Assembly (NCBI GenBank): GCA_023818995.1
Contig: JAMWDA010000001.1
Span: forward strand, 13,829 to 32,245
DNA length: 18,417 nucleotides
Direction: 5' to 3'
DNA from: Candidatus Omnitrophota bacterium
GTDB lineage: Bacteria; Omnitrophota; Gorgyraeia; Duberdicusellales; 4484-171
Shown in pieces: positions 1 to 8,900 of the stretch (position 1 is the stretch's first letter; each line of letters opens with the position of its first letter). Under the pieces are notes generated by a model, which was not told the DNA's origin, did no database searches, and worked only from the letters and a program-made list of their open reading frames with translations. The position numbers and the translations under genes are program-made.

Positions 1-208
1 AACTTTGAGTAGAAGAAGCTGTAGATTTTCTTTTATAATTGGTGAGGTAAAAACCACTACCTTTAAAAATTAATCCACAACCACCGCTAACCAGTTTCCT
101 TACTATCCCTTTACAATCAGGACACTCTTTAATTGGATCATCGTTAATACTCTGAAAAGTTTCAAAAATCATCCCACAATTTTTACATTCGTATTCGTAA
201 GTAGGCAT
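1..208 (-). CDS. FmdB-family zinc-ribbon protein (3' end outside window)
   Basis: This is a small putative regulatory zinc-ribbon protein of the FmdB/CxxC_CxxC_SSSS family. It starts MPTYEYECKNCG and has a CxxC pair (KNCG region), a second CPDC pair about 20 residues later, then the family's SGG-GLIFKGSGFYLTNY segment. Four cysteines would bind one zinc. The ATG at 208 is preceded by a strong GGAGG ribosome binding site. The reading frame is open to base 2, so the C-terminus lies beyond the window. It begins 15 bases after the dnaJ stop and is probably the last or next gene of the hrcA-grpE-dnaK-dnaJ operon. Family members often sit beside chaperone genes, but their biochemical function is poorly defined and no specific role is claimed here. 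Confidence 0.88.
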   Translation of the reverse strand, partial: MPTYEYECKNCGMIFETFQSINDDPIKECPDCKGIVRKLVSGGCGLIFKGSGFYLTNYKRKSTASSTQS

Positions 209-223
209 AATCCCTCCTCAAAT

Positions 224-1330
224 TTATAGTTCTCCTCTAAGTTTACCCAATTCTATAAGAAGATTTTTTTCTTTAGGAGTTAATTTTTTGGGGATCTCTA
301 TATCTACCTCTACGAGTTCATCTCCCACACGTTTTGTTCGTAAATCAACTATACCTTTACCTCGAAGTCTAAAAATCGTAGAAGGCTGTGTTCCTGCAGG
401 AATGCTCATTTTTACTTTACCATTAAGAGTAGGAACATCTATCTCTCCTCCTAAAGTAGCTTTAACTATACTCAATTTTATTTTATATTTTATATCGTTA
501 CCTATTCGTTCAAACAAAGGATGTTTCCTCACATTGATATGTAAATAGAGGTCGCCATAATCATCTACTCCAAAATTACCTTCTCCTCTAAGTCTTAACA
601 CTGATCCATTATCTACCCCTGCGGGAATATTTACTTTAAGAACTTTATTGACCACCTCTCTACCTCGACCTCTACATTTTCCACATTTGGAGCCAATTAC
701 TCCCTCACCTCCACAGTTAGGACAGGTCTGAGATAAAGTTATAAATCCCAGTCCACTACTAACCATACCTCTTCCTCTACAAGTAGAACAAGTAGTCTTT
801 GTTGTCCCTGGCTGAAGGCCTGTCCCTTTACACTGAGAACAAGCTTCTAAACGCTGGAATTCTACAGTTTTCTCTATACCTTTTGCTGAATCCTCTAAAG
901 ATACCTCTATTTCATAATTAATATCTTCCCCTCTTCTTTTCCTACTTCTTTTTGTGCGCTGTGTACCAAAAAAATCAAAACCAAAATCGGAAAATATCTC
1001 TTCAAATATACTCTCTCCCGAACCAAAGCCACCTAAATCTTTAAAAATTGTGCTGAAATCAGCTCCTCTAAAGATATCCTCGGTGCTAAAACGAGAATCA
1101 ATACCGGCATGCCCATACTGGTCGTAAAGCCTCTTTTTTTCGGGATCGCTTAATACAGCGTAGGCTTCAGAAATCTCTTTGAACTTCTCCTCAGCTTCTT
1201 TCTTTTTCTCAGGAGGTACACGATCGGGATGAAATTGTAAAGCAAGTTGCCTATAAGCTTTCTTTATCTCATCTACAGAAGCATTTCTACTCACACCTAA
1301 AATCTCATAATAATCTTTTTTGGTAGACAT
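224..1330 (-). CDS. dnaJ: Chaperone protein DnaJ (Hsp40)
   Basis: This is the cytoplasmic co-chaperone that delivers unfolded clients to DnaK and stimulates its ATPase. All the class I (DnaJ type A) parts are present. The J domain covers roughly the first 70 residues with the HPD triad near residue 35, followed by a G/F-rich linker ([14 protein letters not shown]). A zinc-binding domain has four CxxCxGxG repeats ([32 protein letters not shown]), then come the C-terminal beta domains. The length of 368 residues is normal. Two ATGs lie in tandem (1333 and 1330). The second is preferred because the protein then begins [13 protein letters not shown], as in homologues, and lies at better spacing from the AAGAG motif. 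It sits 27 bases after dnaK and belongs to the CIRCE-controlled operon. Confidence 0.97.
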   Translation of the reverse strand: MSTKKDYYEILGVSRNASVDEIKKAYRQLALQFHPDRVPPEKKKEAEEKFKEISEAYAVLSDPEKKRLYDQYGHAGIDSRFSTEDIFRGADFSTIFKDLGGFGSGESIFEEIFSDFGFDFFGTQRTKRSRKRRGEDINYEIEVSLEDSAKGIEKTVEFQRLEACSQCKGTGLQPGTTKTTCSTCRGRGMVSSGLGFITLSQTCPNCGGEGVIGSKCGKCRGRGREVVNKVLKVNIPAGVDNGSVLRLRGEGNFGVDDYGDLYLHINVRKHPLFERIGNDIKYKIKLSIVKATLGGEIDVPTLNGKVKMSIPAGTQPSTIFRLRGKGIVDLRTKRVGDELVEVDIEIPKKLTPKEKNLLIELGKLRGEL

Positions 1331-1357
1331 CATAATCTCTTAGTGTTTACCATAAAT

Positions 1358-3226
1358 TTATTTTTTGTCTTCTTCTTCTTTATACTCTGCATCTATAACC
1401 TCATCTTTTTTATCCTTTGCTTCGTGCTCATAATTTTCTTGTTGTTTTTCTTTCTTGGCTTGCTTACCAGCGGATTGCTTATACATCTCCTCAGCCAACT
1501 TATGGGAAGCTTTGGTAACCTCTTCCATAGCTGTTTTTATCTTCTGAATATTCTTATCCTTTATTGCTTGTTTAAGGTCATTAAGTTTTGTTTCCACATC
1601 CAAACGTTCATTCTGACTAATCTTATCGCCAAATTCTCTTAAAGATTTTTCTGTAGTGTAAACAAGCGTATCAGCTTGATTAATTAGCTCTGCTTCTTCT
1701 TTCCTTTTAGCGTCTTCAGAAGCAAAACGCTCTGCCTCTTTAACCATTTTTTCTATCTCCTCTCTAGAAAGTTTTGTAGGAGCAGTTATCCGGATAGATT
1801 GTTCTTTACCTGTAGCTAAATCTTTAGCAGAAACATGTAATATGCCATTAGCATCAATATCAAATGTAACCTCTATTTGAGGAACACCTCGGGGAGCAGG
1901 TGGAATACCTACTAAATCAAACCTCCCTAATTCTACGTTGCCTTCAGCATCAACCATAGGACGTTCTCCTTGAATTACCCTTATGGTAACTGCTGTCTGA
2001 TTATCAGCAGCTGTAGTAAATATCTGTGATTTCTTCGTAGGTATAGTGGTATTACGAGGAATAAGAATCGTATTAATCCCCCCAAGTGTTTCAATACCTA
2101 AAGATAAAGGTGTAACATCTAAAAGGAGAACATCTTTGGTTTCACCTTTTATAATGGAAGCTTGTATCGCCGCTCCTAAAGCTACACATTCCATAGGGTC
2201 TATCCCTCTCTCTATCTTTTTACCCACATAATCTTCAACAAATTTCTGCACAATAGGCATTCTTGTAGGTCCACCAACCATAATAATCCTATCTATATCC
2301 GACGGTCTTAATTTGGCATCACTCAATGCCTGCTCCATAGGATGACGACATCTTTCTACGATAGGCATAACTAACTCCTCTAATTTTGCTCTGGTAATAG
2401 ACATAGTAAGATGTTTTGGGCCACTACTATCAGCAGTAATAAAAGGGAGATTAATATCTGTGTTGTAAGTAGAAGATAGTTCTATTTTGGCTTTCTCAGC
2501 AGACTCTCTGATTCTCTGCATTGCCATCTTGTCATTACGTAAATCAATACCATTTTCTCTCTTAAATTGCTCTACAATATAGGAGATGAGAACATTATCC
2601 ATATCTGTGCCACCCAATTGCGTGTCACCACTGGTTGCCTTAACCTCAAAAACTCCCTGCGCCATCTCCATAATAGTAACATCTAAAGTTCCCCCTCCTA
2701 AATCAAAAACCATAATTTTCTGTTCCTTATCAGACTTGTTAAGTCCATATGCTAAACAAGCTGCTGTCGGCTCATTAATAATTCTTAAAACTTTTAATCC
2801 GGCAATCTCTCCTGCATCCTTAGTCGCTTGTCGTTGGTTATCATTAAAATAAGCAGGGCAGGTAATAACTACCTCTTCTACTTTATCACCTAAATAACTT
2901 TCTGCGTCTTGTTTAATTTTTTGAAGAATAAATGCAGATATCTGTTGAGGTGTATACTCCTTACCAAAAACGTTGAATTTGAAATCTGTTCCCATCCTCC
3001 TTTTAGCAGCATAAATTGTCCCTTCAGGATTTATCGCTGCCTGCCTTCTTGCAGGTTCACCTACTAATCTTTGGCCATCGTGAGTAAAAGCTACATAAGA
3101 AGGGAAAGCTTTACCAGAAGCAACTCCTGCCCCTTCAGCAGAAGGAATTATTACCGGTCTATCTCCTTCCATTACCGCTGCTGCTGAGTTAGATGTTCCT
3201 AAATCTATTCCAATTGCTCTTGCCAT
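1358..3226 (-). CDS. dnaK: Chaperone protein DnaK (Hsp70)
   Basis: This is the ATP-dependent Hsp70 chaperone that folds and refolds proteins in the cytoplasm with DnaJ and the exchange factor GrpE. The 622 residues are normal for the family. The nucleotide-binding domain carries the Hsp70 signatures [10 protein letters not shown] (about residues 5-14), [10 protein letters not shown] (about 175-184) and the VGGPTRMP region, plus NEPTAA near residue 151. The substrate-binding domain and helical lid follow, ending in a charged tail with the VIDAEYKEE signature typical of bacterial DnaK. The ATG is preceded by a clear AAGGAGG site. It lies 36 bases after grpE and upstream of dnaJ, in the hrcA-grpE-dnaK-dnaJ order, so expression should follow the CIRCE promoter upstream of hrcA. 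Confidence 0.98.
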   Translation of the reverse strand: MARAIGIDLGTSNSAAAVMEGDRPVIIPSAEGAGVASGKAFPSYVAFTHDGQRLVGEPARRQAAINPEGTIYAAKRRMGTDFKFNVFGKEYTPQQISAFILQKIKQDAESYLGDKVEEVVITCPAYFNDNQRQATKDAGEIAGLKVLRIINEPTAACLAYGLNKSDKEQKIMVFDLGGGTLDVTIMEMAQGVFEVKATSGDTQLGGTDMDNVLISYIVEQFKRENGIDLRNDKMAMQRIRESAEKAKIELSSTYNTDINLPFITADSSGPKHLTMSITRAKLEELVMPIVERCRHPMEQALSDAKLRPSDIDRIIMVGGPTRMPIVQKFVEDYVGKKIERGIDPMECVALGAAIQASIIKGETKDVLLLDVTPLSLGIETLGGINTILIPRNTTIPTKKSQIFTTAADNQTAVTIRVIQGERPMVDAEGNVELGRFDLVGIPPAPRGVPQIEVTFDIDANGILHVSAKDLATGKEQSIRITAPTKLSREEIEKMVKEAERFASEDAKRKEEAELINQADTLVYTTEKSLREFGDKISQNERLDVETKLNDLKQAIKDKNIQKIKTAMEEVTKASHKLAEEMYKQSAGKQAKKEKQQENYEHEAKDKKDEVIDAEYKEEEDKK

Positions 3227-3262
3227 AGCACAACCTCCTTTGATTGAAAAAGTTAATACTTT

Positions 3263-3904
3263 TTATTCTAAATTTTTAGTGCAATCTTGTTTATTTTCGT
3301 CATTAGAGACTTTTCCCTTTGGTTTCACACCCACTATCACCTTAGCAGTTCTTAAAACTTTATCTTCTAAAAAATATCCTTTTTGAACTTCTTCTAAAAT
3401 TGTATACTCATCATCGTTGTCAATTTCTTTCTGTGCAACTATTTCATGATAGTGGGGGTCAAACTTATTACCTACACAATTCATAACTTTTAACCCCTGC
3501 TTATTCAAAATTGTAAGTAAATTGTTATAAACCATTTCTACACCCCTACTGATGTCGTTATCCGGGCAACTTTCTCTTATACTCTTCAAAGCCTGCTCAC
3601 TTTCATCTATGATAGTTAAAAGTTCTTTTATAATAGAATAATTTGCAAACTTCACGATATCTTTCTTTTCTTTCTCCCAACGTTTACGCGTATTATCAAA
3701 CTCGGCACAAACTCTCAAGTACTTATCCCAGAGAGAATCGTATTCATCCGCTTTTTTCTTTAAAGAGGCTATATCTAAAGCATTAAGTTTGGACTCATCG
3801 AAACATATATCTTCTTTATTTTCTTTTACTTGTTCATCTAGTTTGCTGTTAACGACCTTGCTATTTTCTTGTAAACTATCTATTTCTTTTTTTTGATCTT
3901 TCAT
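3263..3904 (-). CDS. grpE: Nucleotide exchange factor GrpE
   Basis: GrpE releases ADP from DnaK and so resets the chaperone cycle. The protein has a charged, probably disordered N-terminus and a long helical dimerisation region (about residues 45-100, around YDSLWDKYLRVCAEFDNTRKR). The C-terminal beta domain carries the family signature from FDPHYHEIVAQ to VLRTAKVIVG. The start is set at the ATG at 3904 (213 residues). It is preceded by AGAGG at good spacing and overlaps the hrcA stop in an ATGA arrangement, a common sign of translational coupling. An open frame exists 12 codons further upstream, but that extension lies inside hrcA and has no homologous look. Confidence 0.96.
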   Translation of the reverse strand: MKDQKKEIDSLQENSKVVNSKLDEQVKENKEDICFDESKLNALDIASLKKKADEYDSLWDKYLRVCAEFDNTRKRWEKEKKDIVKFANYSIIKELLTIIDESEQALKSIRESCPDNDISRGVEMVYNNLLTILNKQGLKVMNCVGNKFDPHYHEIVAQKEIDNDDEYTILEEVQKGYFLEDKVLRTAKVIVGVKPKGKVSNDENKQDCTKNLE

Positions 3905-4641
3905 AAGAACCTCTTTTCTAAAACATCTTCCAATATGCATTTTATAGAATAAAGAGAAACCAAAGCACGTATATAATTCATTCTCATTGGTCCTAAAACA
4001 CCTAAAGCTATATTAAAATTATTTTCTTTTATCCCTGAAACAAGTAAAGAACAGCCAGAAAACTCTTCAAATCCGATTTCATCCCCAATAAGTATTTTTA
4101 ACTCTTCATCTATATTATTTAAAAGTAATTGTTGAACTTCATTTATCTTTACTTCTAAAGCATAAAAAAAAGCTCTCATTTTCTCTATATCTTCAAACTC
4201 AGGCTGTTCTAAGATAAATCTTAAACCCGTAAAGAATATCCCTTCTTCCCTTCCTCTTATACCCATAATAGAAGCGTAACCGCTTATATTAGCTAACTTC
4301 TCTATGGCTAAATTAAAAAGACCTGATAAACTATCTATCTTCTCAAATTCACTAAAATCGTAATTAGCTTCTCTTTTAATTATCTCTTCTTTATTTAAAC
4401 TCTCTACATAGTGCTTAAAACCTTTTTTTGTCGGGACCCTACCCGAAGAAATATGTATATGAAAAATAAAACCTTTCTTCTCCAAAGATTCCAAAATATT
4501 TCTCACTGTGGCTGAAGAATAAGGAAGATGCCTGTTCTGACACAAATAAGAAGAACTTATAGGCTTTGATTCCTTTATATAACTATCAACTAATATATCC
4601 AAAATCTCATTTTCTCTTTTTTCATTATCTACGTAACGCAT
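3901..4641 (-). CDS. hrcA: Heat-inducible transcription repressor HrcA, compact form
   Basis: HrcA represses class I heat-shock genes by binding CIRCE. The N-terminal winged helix is clear, with SSATVRNILESLEKKGFI followed by SSGRVPTKKGFKHYVE (about residues 42-80). The C-terminus keeps the family's LGPMRMNYIRALVSL segment. At 246 residues it is about 95 shorter than typical HrcA (around 340). The text jumps from LANISGYASI straight to FILEQPEF-DIEKMRAF, so most of the inserted central dimerisation region appears absent, with no frameshift in sight. A GTG at 4650 is open in frame, but the ATG at 4641 is chosen because AAGGTGG lies 5 bases upstream. A perfect CIRCE directly precedes it, and the gene heads the grpE-dnaK-dnaJ operon. 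Confidence 0.93.
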   Translation of the reverse strand: MRYVDNEKRENEILDILVDSYIKESKPISSSYLCQNRHLPYSSATVRNILESLEKKGFIFHIHISSGRVPTKKGFKHYVESLNKEEIIKREANYDFSEFEKIDSLSGLFNLAIEKLANISGYASIMGIRGREEGIFFTGLRFILEQPEFEDIEKMRAFFYALEVKINEVQQLLLNNIDEELKILIGDEIGFEEFSGCSLLVSGIKENNFNIALGVLGPMRMNYIRALVSLYSIKCILEDVLEKRFL

Positions 4642-4646
4642 TTTAC

Positions 4647-4653
4647 CCACCTT
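4647..4653 (-). promoter_or_regulatory. hrcA ribosome binding site
   Basis: AAGGTGG on the minus strand lies 5 bases before the ATG at 4641. It decides the start codon, because the alternative GTG at 4650 overlaps the motif itself. It begins immediately after the CIRCE, so a CIRCE hairpin in the 5' leader would end one base from this site. Confidence 0.75.
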
Positions 4654-4654
4654 T

Positions 4655-4681
4655 TTAGCACTCTAAGGTTGAGAGTGCTAA
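4655..4681 (-). promoter_or_regulatory. CIRCE operator upstream of hrcA
   Basis: A perfect match to the CIRCE element, TTAGCACTC-N9-GAGTGCTAA, with arms at 4655-4663 and 4673-4681. CIRCE is the known binding site of HrcA. It lies between the -10 box and the hrcA ribosome binding site, so the predicted transcription start falls inside it. Bound HrcA would block initiation of hrcA-grpE-dnaK-dnaJ. No second CIRCE was seen elsewhere in the window. Confidence 0.98.
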
Positions 4682-4683
4682 AT

Positions 4684-4712
4684 ATATTAACACACTAACT
4701 CATATTAGTCAA
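4684..4712 (-). promoter_or_regulatory. Sigma70-type promoter of the hrcA operon
   Basis: The -35 box TTGACT (4707-4712) and -10 box TAATAT (4684-4689) are separated by exactly 17 bases on the minus strand. Transcription should begin near 4677, within the CIRCE. The -35 box lies in the last codons of the upstream hibernation-factor gene and that gene's stop codon falls in the spacer. Confidence 0.85.
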
Positions 4713-5039
4713 GAACCTTATTTTTTTTTGTAAATGTGTTTCTAATCTATGTTTAAATTTATCCATCTGTTTTAATAGAGCCGAAAAACTATCATTTATT
4801 ACCCCTGTAAGGGAAGAGAGTTTACTCCTTACATTAATTACCTTAAAGGGAAGATACATATTTATCCAACAAAAATATTCTTCCCGATGGGGGTTTTTCT
4901 CTAAATGCAAAGATAAGTGAATAGCTTCCTCTGATCTGAATATTTTCAATCTTCTTTCAACCTTTGCTATATTTTTCTCTATAACATTGTCCAAAAGGGG
5001 TGTCCTTTCCATATTCTTTAAAGAAATATCTAAACGCAT
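4695..5039 (-). CDS. HPF/RaiA-like ribosome hibernation factor
   Basis: A 114-residue protein with the layout of the ribosome hibernation promoting factor / sigma54-modulation family. The N-terminus reads [13 protein letters not shown] followed by a helix containing [16 protein letters not shown]. Beta strands follow ([18 protein letters not shown]), then a C-terminal helix with [19 protein letters not shown]. Such proteins bind the 30S decoding region and silence or protect ribosomes during stress. It is the short form without the C-terminal dimerisation domain of long HPF. The start is supported by AAGGAG. The first 10 bases overlap the end of clpB, which suggests translational coupling and a heat-shock link. 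Sequence identity to the family is modest by eye, so the family is likely but HPF versus RaiA is not resolved. Confidence 0.75.
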   Translation of the reverse strand: MRLDISLKNMERTPLLDNVIEKNIAKVERRLKIFRSEEAIHLSLHLEKNPHREEYFCWINMYLPFKVINVRSKLSSLTGVINDSFSALLKQMDKFKHRLETHLQKKIRFLTNMS

Positions 5040-7633
5040 AAAGAACTCCTTTCTGATTTAGTAAAAGTAATCCTTCTCTCTTTATACCCTATTTGAATTT
5101 TATCCCCCTCCATAAATACACCCTTAATTAACTCTTTACTTAAAGGGTCAACTATAAGTTTTTGGAGTGTTCTTTTCACTGGTCTTGCCCCATACTCAGG
5201 GCTAAACCCTTTATCTGCTAAAAATTCTTTGGCAGAATCTGTCAACTCTAAAACGATATTCTTTTCTGCTAATCTATCCTTCAATATATTAAACTGAATA
5301 TCAACTATCTGTTTAATATGCTCAAGTCCTAAACGATTAAAAATAATTATTTCATCCAAACGATTAAGAAATTCTGGCCGAAAATGTGTTTTCAGCTCTG
5401 CTTTTATCTTTTCTTCCAACCCCTTAACAGTTATAGAACTATCTTGGAAATATTCGCTTCCTATATTCGAAGTCATAATTATAACAGTATTCTTGAAATT
5501 AACAATCTTACCTTTTGAATCAGTTAAATGCCCCTCATCGAGTATCTGAAGGAAAATGTTAAATACTTCAGGATGAGCTTTCTCTATCTCATCAAAAAGA
5601 ATAACAGAATATGGTTTTCTCCTAATAGCTTCGGTAAGTTGTCCTCCCTCTTCATAGCCTACATAACCAGGCGGTGCTCCAATTAAACGAGAAACAGAAA
5701 ATTTTTCCATATACTCACTCATATCAATCCTTACTATATTCTGGTCGCTGTTAAATAGAAACCAAGCTAAAGTCTTAGCCATCTCTGTTTTACCCACTCC
5801 TGTAGGACCTAAAAATAAAAATGAACCTAAAGGACGATTGGGATCAGCTAAGCCTGATTTTGCTCTACGAATACAAGCAGAAATAAGGGAAATCGCTTCA
5901 TCCTGTCCGACTATTCTTTTCTTAAGTTCTTCCTCCATTCGCAAGAGCTTCTCCATCTCCGCTTCCATAAGCCGAGAAACAGGTATCCCTGTCCAACGGG
6001 AAACAATCTCAGCTATATCCTCTTCGTCAACCTCCTCTTTAAGCATCTTCTTATTCTTCTGAACACTAAGGAGCTCTTTATTCAATCTGTTAAGCTCTTG
6101 CTGTTTTTCTGGGATCTTGCCGTAACGTATCTCTGCTACCTTATCTAACTGTGCTGACTTTTGATAATCGTTAGACTCTAACTTTAATTTTTCAATATCT
6201 TCTTTAACTTTACTTATTTTAGTAATTAGTTCTTTCTCTTTTTGCCAATGTGATTTCTCCTTTTCTAACTCGGCAGTTAAATGATTTATTTCTTGTGTAA
6301 GTTTTTCTAATCTTTCCTTTGAGGCGTCATCTTTCTCTTTCTTTAAAGCCTCTCTCTGAATTTCCAATTCCATAATCCTTCTTTCTAATTTATCTATCTC
6401 CTCAGGTTTAGAATCTATCTCTATACGTAATTTAGATGCTGCCTCATCTATTAAATCTATCGCCTTATCAGGTAAGAAACGGTCACTTATATATCTATTA
6501 GATAAAACAGCCGCAGCAATAATTGCCGAATCTTTTAACCTTACTCCATGATGAACCTCGTATTTTTCCTTCAATCCTCTTAATATAGCGATAGTCTGTT
6601 CCACAGTTGGCTCTCCCACAAATACCGGCTGAAATCTCCGTTCTAAAGCAGCATCTTTTTCTATATATTTCCTATACTCATCAACCGTAGTAGCACCTAC
6701 ACATCTTAATACTCCTTTAGCTAAAGCTGGTTTAAGCATATTAGCAGCATCCACAGCTCCCTGAGCTTCTCCTGCTCCAACGATAGTATGAATTTCATCT
6801 ATAAATATAATGATCTCTCCCTCTTTATCTTCTACTTCTTTAAGAACCGCTTTCAATCTTTCTTCAAACTCACCCCTAAATTTAGTCCCAGCAATAATAC
6901 TACCCACATCAAGAGCAATAATTCTTTTATCTTTAAGCCCCTCAGGCACATCTCCTAAGGCAACTCTCTGAGCTAAACCTTCTACGATAGCAGTCTTACC
7001 AACGCCGGGATCACCTATTAATACAGGGTTATTTTTAGTTCTACGAGATAAAACCTGAATTAATCTTCTTATCTCCTCATCCCTACCGATAACAGGGTCT
7101 AACTTTCCCTTTTTAGCTAATTCTGTCAAATCTCTGCCAAATTTCTCTAACGCTCTATAAGTTGACTCTGCACTTTCCGAATCAGCTTTGTGAGAACCTC
7201 TTAATTTCTTAACCTCTTTTAACAAATCATCGATGGTTATGCTGTGTGTGGATAAATATTTAGAAAGCAAACCGCTTCTTTCCTTAGCAATGCCCACAAG
7301 AAGATGCTCGGAACTTATGTAAGAATCACCTAAATCTTTAGAAAATTCTTTAGCATAATTAATTGCCTCTACAAAACGATGGGAACCATAAATGCCTCCT
7401 GTATCGCCTGATACCTTAGGTTGAAAATCTAAAAATTTTTTTAACTCTTTAACCAAATCACCTATATCTATACCTAAATTTATAAATATATCCTTAACGA
7501 CACCCTCTTTATCATCTACTAATGAATAAAGTAAATGTTCAGGTAGAAGGCTCTGATGTTTGTATCTCTGCGCTAAGGCTAAAGAGTTATTAACTGCTTC
7601 CTGTGCTTTCAAAGTAAAATTATCTAAATTCAT
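5030..7633 (-). CDS. clpB: ATP-dependent disaggregase ClpB
   Basis: This Hsp100 AAA+ chaperone pulls proteins out of aggregates together with DnaK. The 867 residues are typical. The parts in order are: a Clp N domain with two repeats (about 1-145); the first AAA+ module with Walker A GDPGVGKT (207-214), Walker B IFIDE (276-280) and an ERRF arginine-finger region; a long coiled-coil middle domain (about 400-530); the second AAA+ module with GPTGVGKT (609-616) and ILFDE (678-682); and a C-terminal D2-small domain. The middle domain identifies ClpB rather than ClpA or ClpC. The start has AAGGAGGG 9 bases upstream. It follows the rhomboid gene after 14 bases and overlaps the hibernation-factor gene. 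No CIRCE precedes it, so control is probably from the HspR-like regulator or read-through. Confidence 0.97.
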   Translation of the reverse strand: MNLDNFTLKAQEAVNNSLALAQRYKHQSLLPEHLLYSLVDDKEGVVKDIFINLGIDIGDLVKELKKFLDFQPKVSGDTGGIYGSHRFVEAINYAKEFSKDLGDSYISSEHLLVGIAKERSGLLSKYLSTHSITIDDLLKEVKKLRGSHKADSESAESTYRALEKFGRDLTELAKKGKLDPVIGRDEEIRRLIQVLSRRTKNNPVLIGDPGVGKTAIVEGLAQRVALGDVPEGLKDKRIIALDVGSIIAGTKFRGEFEERLKAVLKEVEDKEGEIIIFIDEIHTIVGAGEAQGAVDAANMLKPALAKGVLRCVGATTVDEYRKYIEKDAALERRFQPVFVGEPTVEQTIAILRGLKEKYEVHHGVRLKDSAIIAAAVLSNRYISDRFLPDKAIDLIDEAASKLRIEIDSKPEEIDKLERRIMELEIQREALKKEKDDASKERLEKLTQEINHLTAELEKEKSHWQKEKELITKISKVKEDIEKLKLESNDYQKSAQLDKVAEIRYGKIPEKQQELNRLNKELLSVQKNKKMLKEEVDEEDIAEIVSRWTGIPVSRLMEAEMEKLLRMEEELKKRIVGQDEAISLISACIRRAKSGLADPNRPLGSFLFLGPTGVGKTEMAKTLAWFLFNSDQNIVRIDMSEYMEKFSVSRLIGAPPGYVGYEEGGQLTEAIRRKPYSVILFDEIEKAHPEVFNIFLQILDEGHLTDSKGKIVNFKNTVIIMTSNIGSEYFQDSSITVKGLEEKIKAELKTHFRPEFLNRLDEIIIFNRLGLEHIKQIVDIQFNILKDRLAEKNIVLELTDSAKEFLADKGFSPEYGARPVKRTLQKLIVDPLSKELIKGVFMEGDKIQIGYKERRITFTKSERSSLCV

Positions 7634-7647
7634 TTAACTAACCCTCC

Positions 7648-8328
7648 TTAAATTGAATAGTAATAATATCTTCTTTTTTTCTTAAAGTAACGTAATATCA
7701 ATATCCCCGCAATAAACCCGCCAATATGTGCCCAAAAGGCTATACCGGCACCTCCATAACCAATGGTTGATATACCTAACAAGAACTGATAAACAAACCA
7801 TATACCGATAAAAATAAATGCAGGTAACTCTACTATTCTCCAAAATAGAAAAAAAGGAACCAAAGTTAGAATCATTGACTGTGGAAACATTACCATATAG
7901 GCTCCCAATATACCTGCTATTGCTCCACTAGCTCCAACAGCGGGTATAGATGAATTAATATTCATAATTAAATGGGTTATACTGGCTACTATACCACAAG
8001 AAATATAAAAAAGTAAAAAACTTAAATGCCCCAATCTATCTTCCACATTATCACCGAAAATCCATAAAAAAAGCATATTACCTATCAAATGAGTAGGTGA
8101 AGCGTGCAAAAACATACTTGTGAACAATGGTCTGAATCTTAGGATTAAACTATCGCTATACAATGGCAAAAATAAATTTTTAGGCACAAACCCATATATA
8201 TACATAAAATTATTCAAACTATCTCCTAAAGATAATTGGAAAAAAAATACAAATATATTGGTAACCAATAATGAAACCGTGATTATCGGTTTTCTTATAT
8301 GTGGTATATTATCGCGTAAAGGAATCAT
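7648..8328 (-). CDS. Rhomboid-family intramembrane serine protease
   Basis: A polytopic membrane protein of 226 residues that would cleave substrates within the membrane. The catalytic Ser is in GASGAI (residue 134) and the catalytic His in AHIGGF (residue 201). The HASPTHLIGNMLFLWIFG segment matches the rhomboid HxxxN helix, and several hydrophobic stretches are visible. The start at 8328 gives MIPLRDNIP, the usual beginning of this bacterial subfamily. The frame is open 14 codons further upstream to 8370, but that stretch is an inverted repeat after hsp20 and not family-like. No Shine-Dalgarno is visible before 8328. The placement between hsp20 and clpB suggests membrane protein quality control, which is inference. 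Confidence 0.92.
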   Translation of the reverse strand: MIPLRDNIPHIRKPIITVSLLVTNIFVFFFQLSLGDSLNNFMYIYGFVPKNLFLPLYSDSLILRFRPLFTSMFLHASPTHLIGNMLFLWIFGDNVEDRLGHLSFLLFYISCGIVASITHLIMNINSSIPAVGASGAIAGILGAYMVMFPQSMILTLVPFFLFWRIVELPAFIFIGIWFVYQFLLGISTIGYGGAGIAFWAHIGGFIAGILILRYFKKKRRYYYYSI

Positions 8329-8342
8329 TTTTTTAATAAAAT

Positions 8343-8370
8343 ATGCTACCGGCAAATAAGCCGGTAGCAT
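8343..8370 (-). terminator. Hairpin between hsp20 and the rhomboid gene (terminator or attenuator)
   Basis: A perfect 10-base inverted repeat, ATGCTACCGG and CCGGTAGCAT, flanks an 8-base loop. On the minus strand it begins 4 bases after the hsp20 stop and is followed by ATATTTTATT, a moderately U-rich tail. It fits an intrinsic terminator for hsp20, possibly leaky, with the rhomboid start only 15 bases after the stem. Confidence 0.7.
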
Positions 8371-8374
8371 ATAA

Positions 8375-8827
8375 TTATTCTACCTTTATCTCAATTTCCT
8401 TACTCTTTTCTTCTTCCTTCTTAGGGAGTGTCACTTTAAGAACCCCATTTCTATAGTTAGCCTTTATCTTAGTAGAATCAATCTTCTTATTGAGATTAAC
8501 CACTCTCTGAAATTCCCCATGGAAGCGTTCCAATCTATGATAATTATCCTTTTTAATCTCTTTCTTTTCTTCCCTTCCTGCAGAGATAACAAGATTATCA
8601 CCTTTAATGGAAAGTTTTATATCCTTTTGTTCGAAACCAGGTAGATCCGTCTCCACGTATATATTTTCATTGTCTTCATAAACATCAACTGCTGGTGCAA
8701 TAACATCTTTATCCTTAGGCAACTTGGATAAAGAAAAATCAAATAGTCTATTCATTTCCTCCTGGATGCTTTCCAGAGTTCTTAAAGGATCCCAAGAATC
8801 GAAAGGTCTCCATCTCATTAGAGCCAT
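8375..8827 (-). CDS. Small heat-shock protein, Hsp20/alpha-crystallin family
   Basis: An ATP-independent holdase of 150 residues that binds unfolding proteins and hands them to ClpB and DnaK. The N-terminus (RWRPFDSWDPLRTLESIQEEMNRLF) is typical of the IbpA/Hsp18 class. The alpha-crystallin domain (about residues 43-140) includes VDVYEDNENIYVETDLPG and ends with the conserved NGVLKVTLPKKEE. A charged tail with an IEIKV segment may serve as the oligomerisation motif. The start is preceded by AAGGAGG at good spacing. It lies 73 bases after the HspR-like regulator, a pairing seen in many bacteria. Confidence 0.96.
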   Translation of the reverse strand: MALMRWRPFDSWDPLRTLESIQEEMNRLFDFSLSKLPKDKDVIAPAVDVYEDNENIYVETDLPGFEQKDIKLSIKGDNLVISAGREEKKEIKKDNYHRLERFHGEFQRVVNLNKKIDSTKIKANYRNGVLKVTLPKKEEEKSKEIEIKVE

Positions 8828-8859
8828 AACCCACCTCCTTTTTTAAATGTAAAAGGTTA

Positions 8860-8894
8860 TAGATTAAATTTTTATAAATATACCCCATAATCTA
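8860..8894. repeat. Inverted repeat upstream of hsp20 (possible operator)
   Basis: TAGATTA (8860-8866) and TAATCTA (8888-8894) form 7-base arms 21 bases apart, in the gap between the HspR-like gene and hsp20. The position suits an operator. The arms are AT-rich, do not match the known HAIR (HspR) motif, and could be chance in such AT-rich sequence. No convincing hsp20 promoter was found in the same gap. Confidence 0.3.
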
Positions 8895-8900
8895 ATAAAA

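Noticed and set aside
288..2852. Plus-strand open frames over dnaJ and dnaK
   Set aside because: They are antisense to strongly conserved chaperone genes, show no family features, and lack ribosome binding sites.
3905..3940. Longer GrpE N-terminus
   Set aside because: It lies entirely within hrcA; the ATG at 3904 has AGAGG and an ATGA overlap with the hrcA stop.
8329..8370. Longer rhomboid N-terminus
   Set aside because: It is the inverted repeat after hsp20 and homologues begin at MIPLRD.
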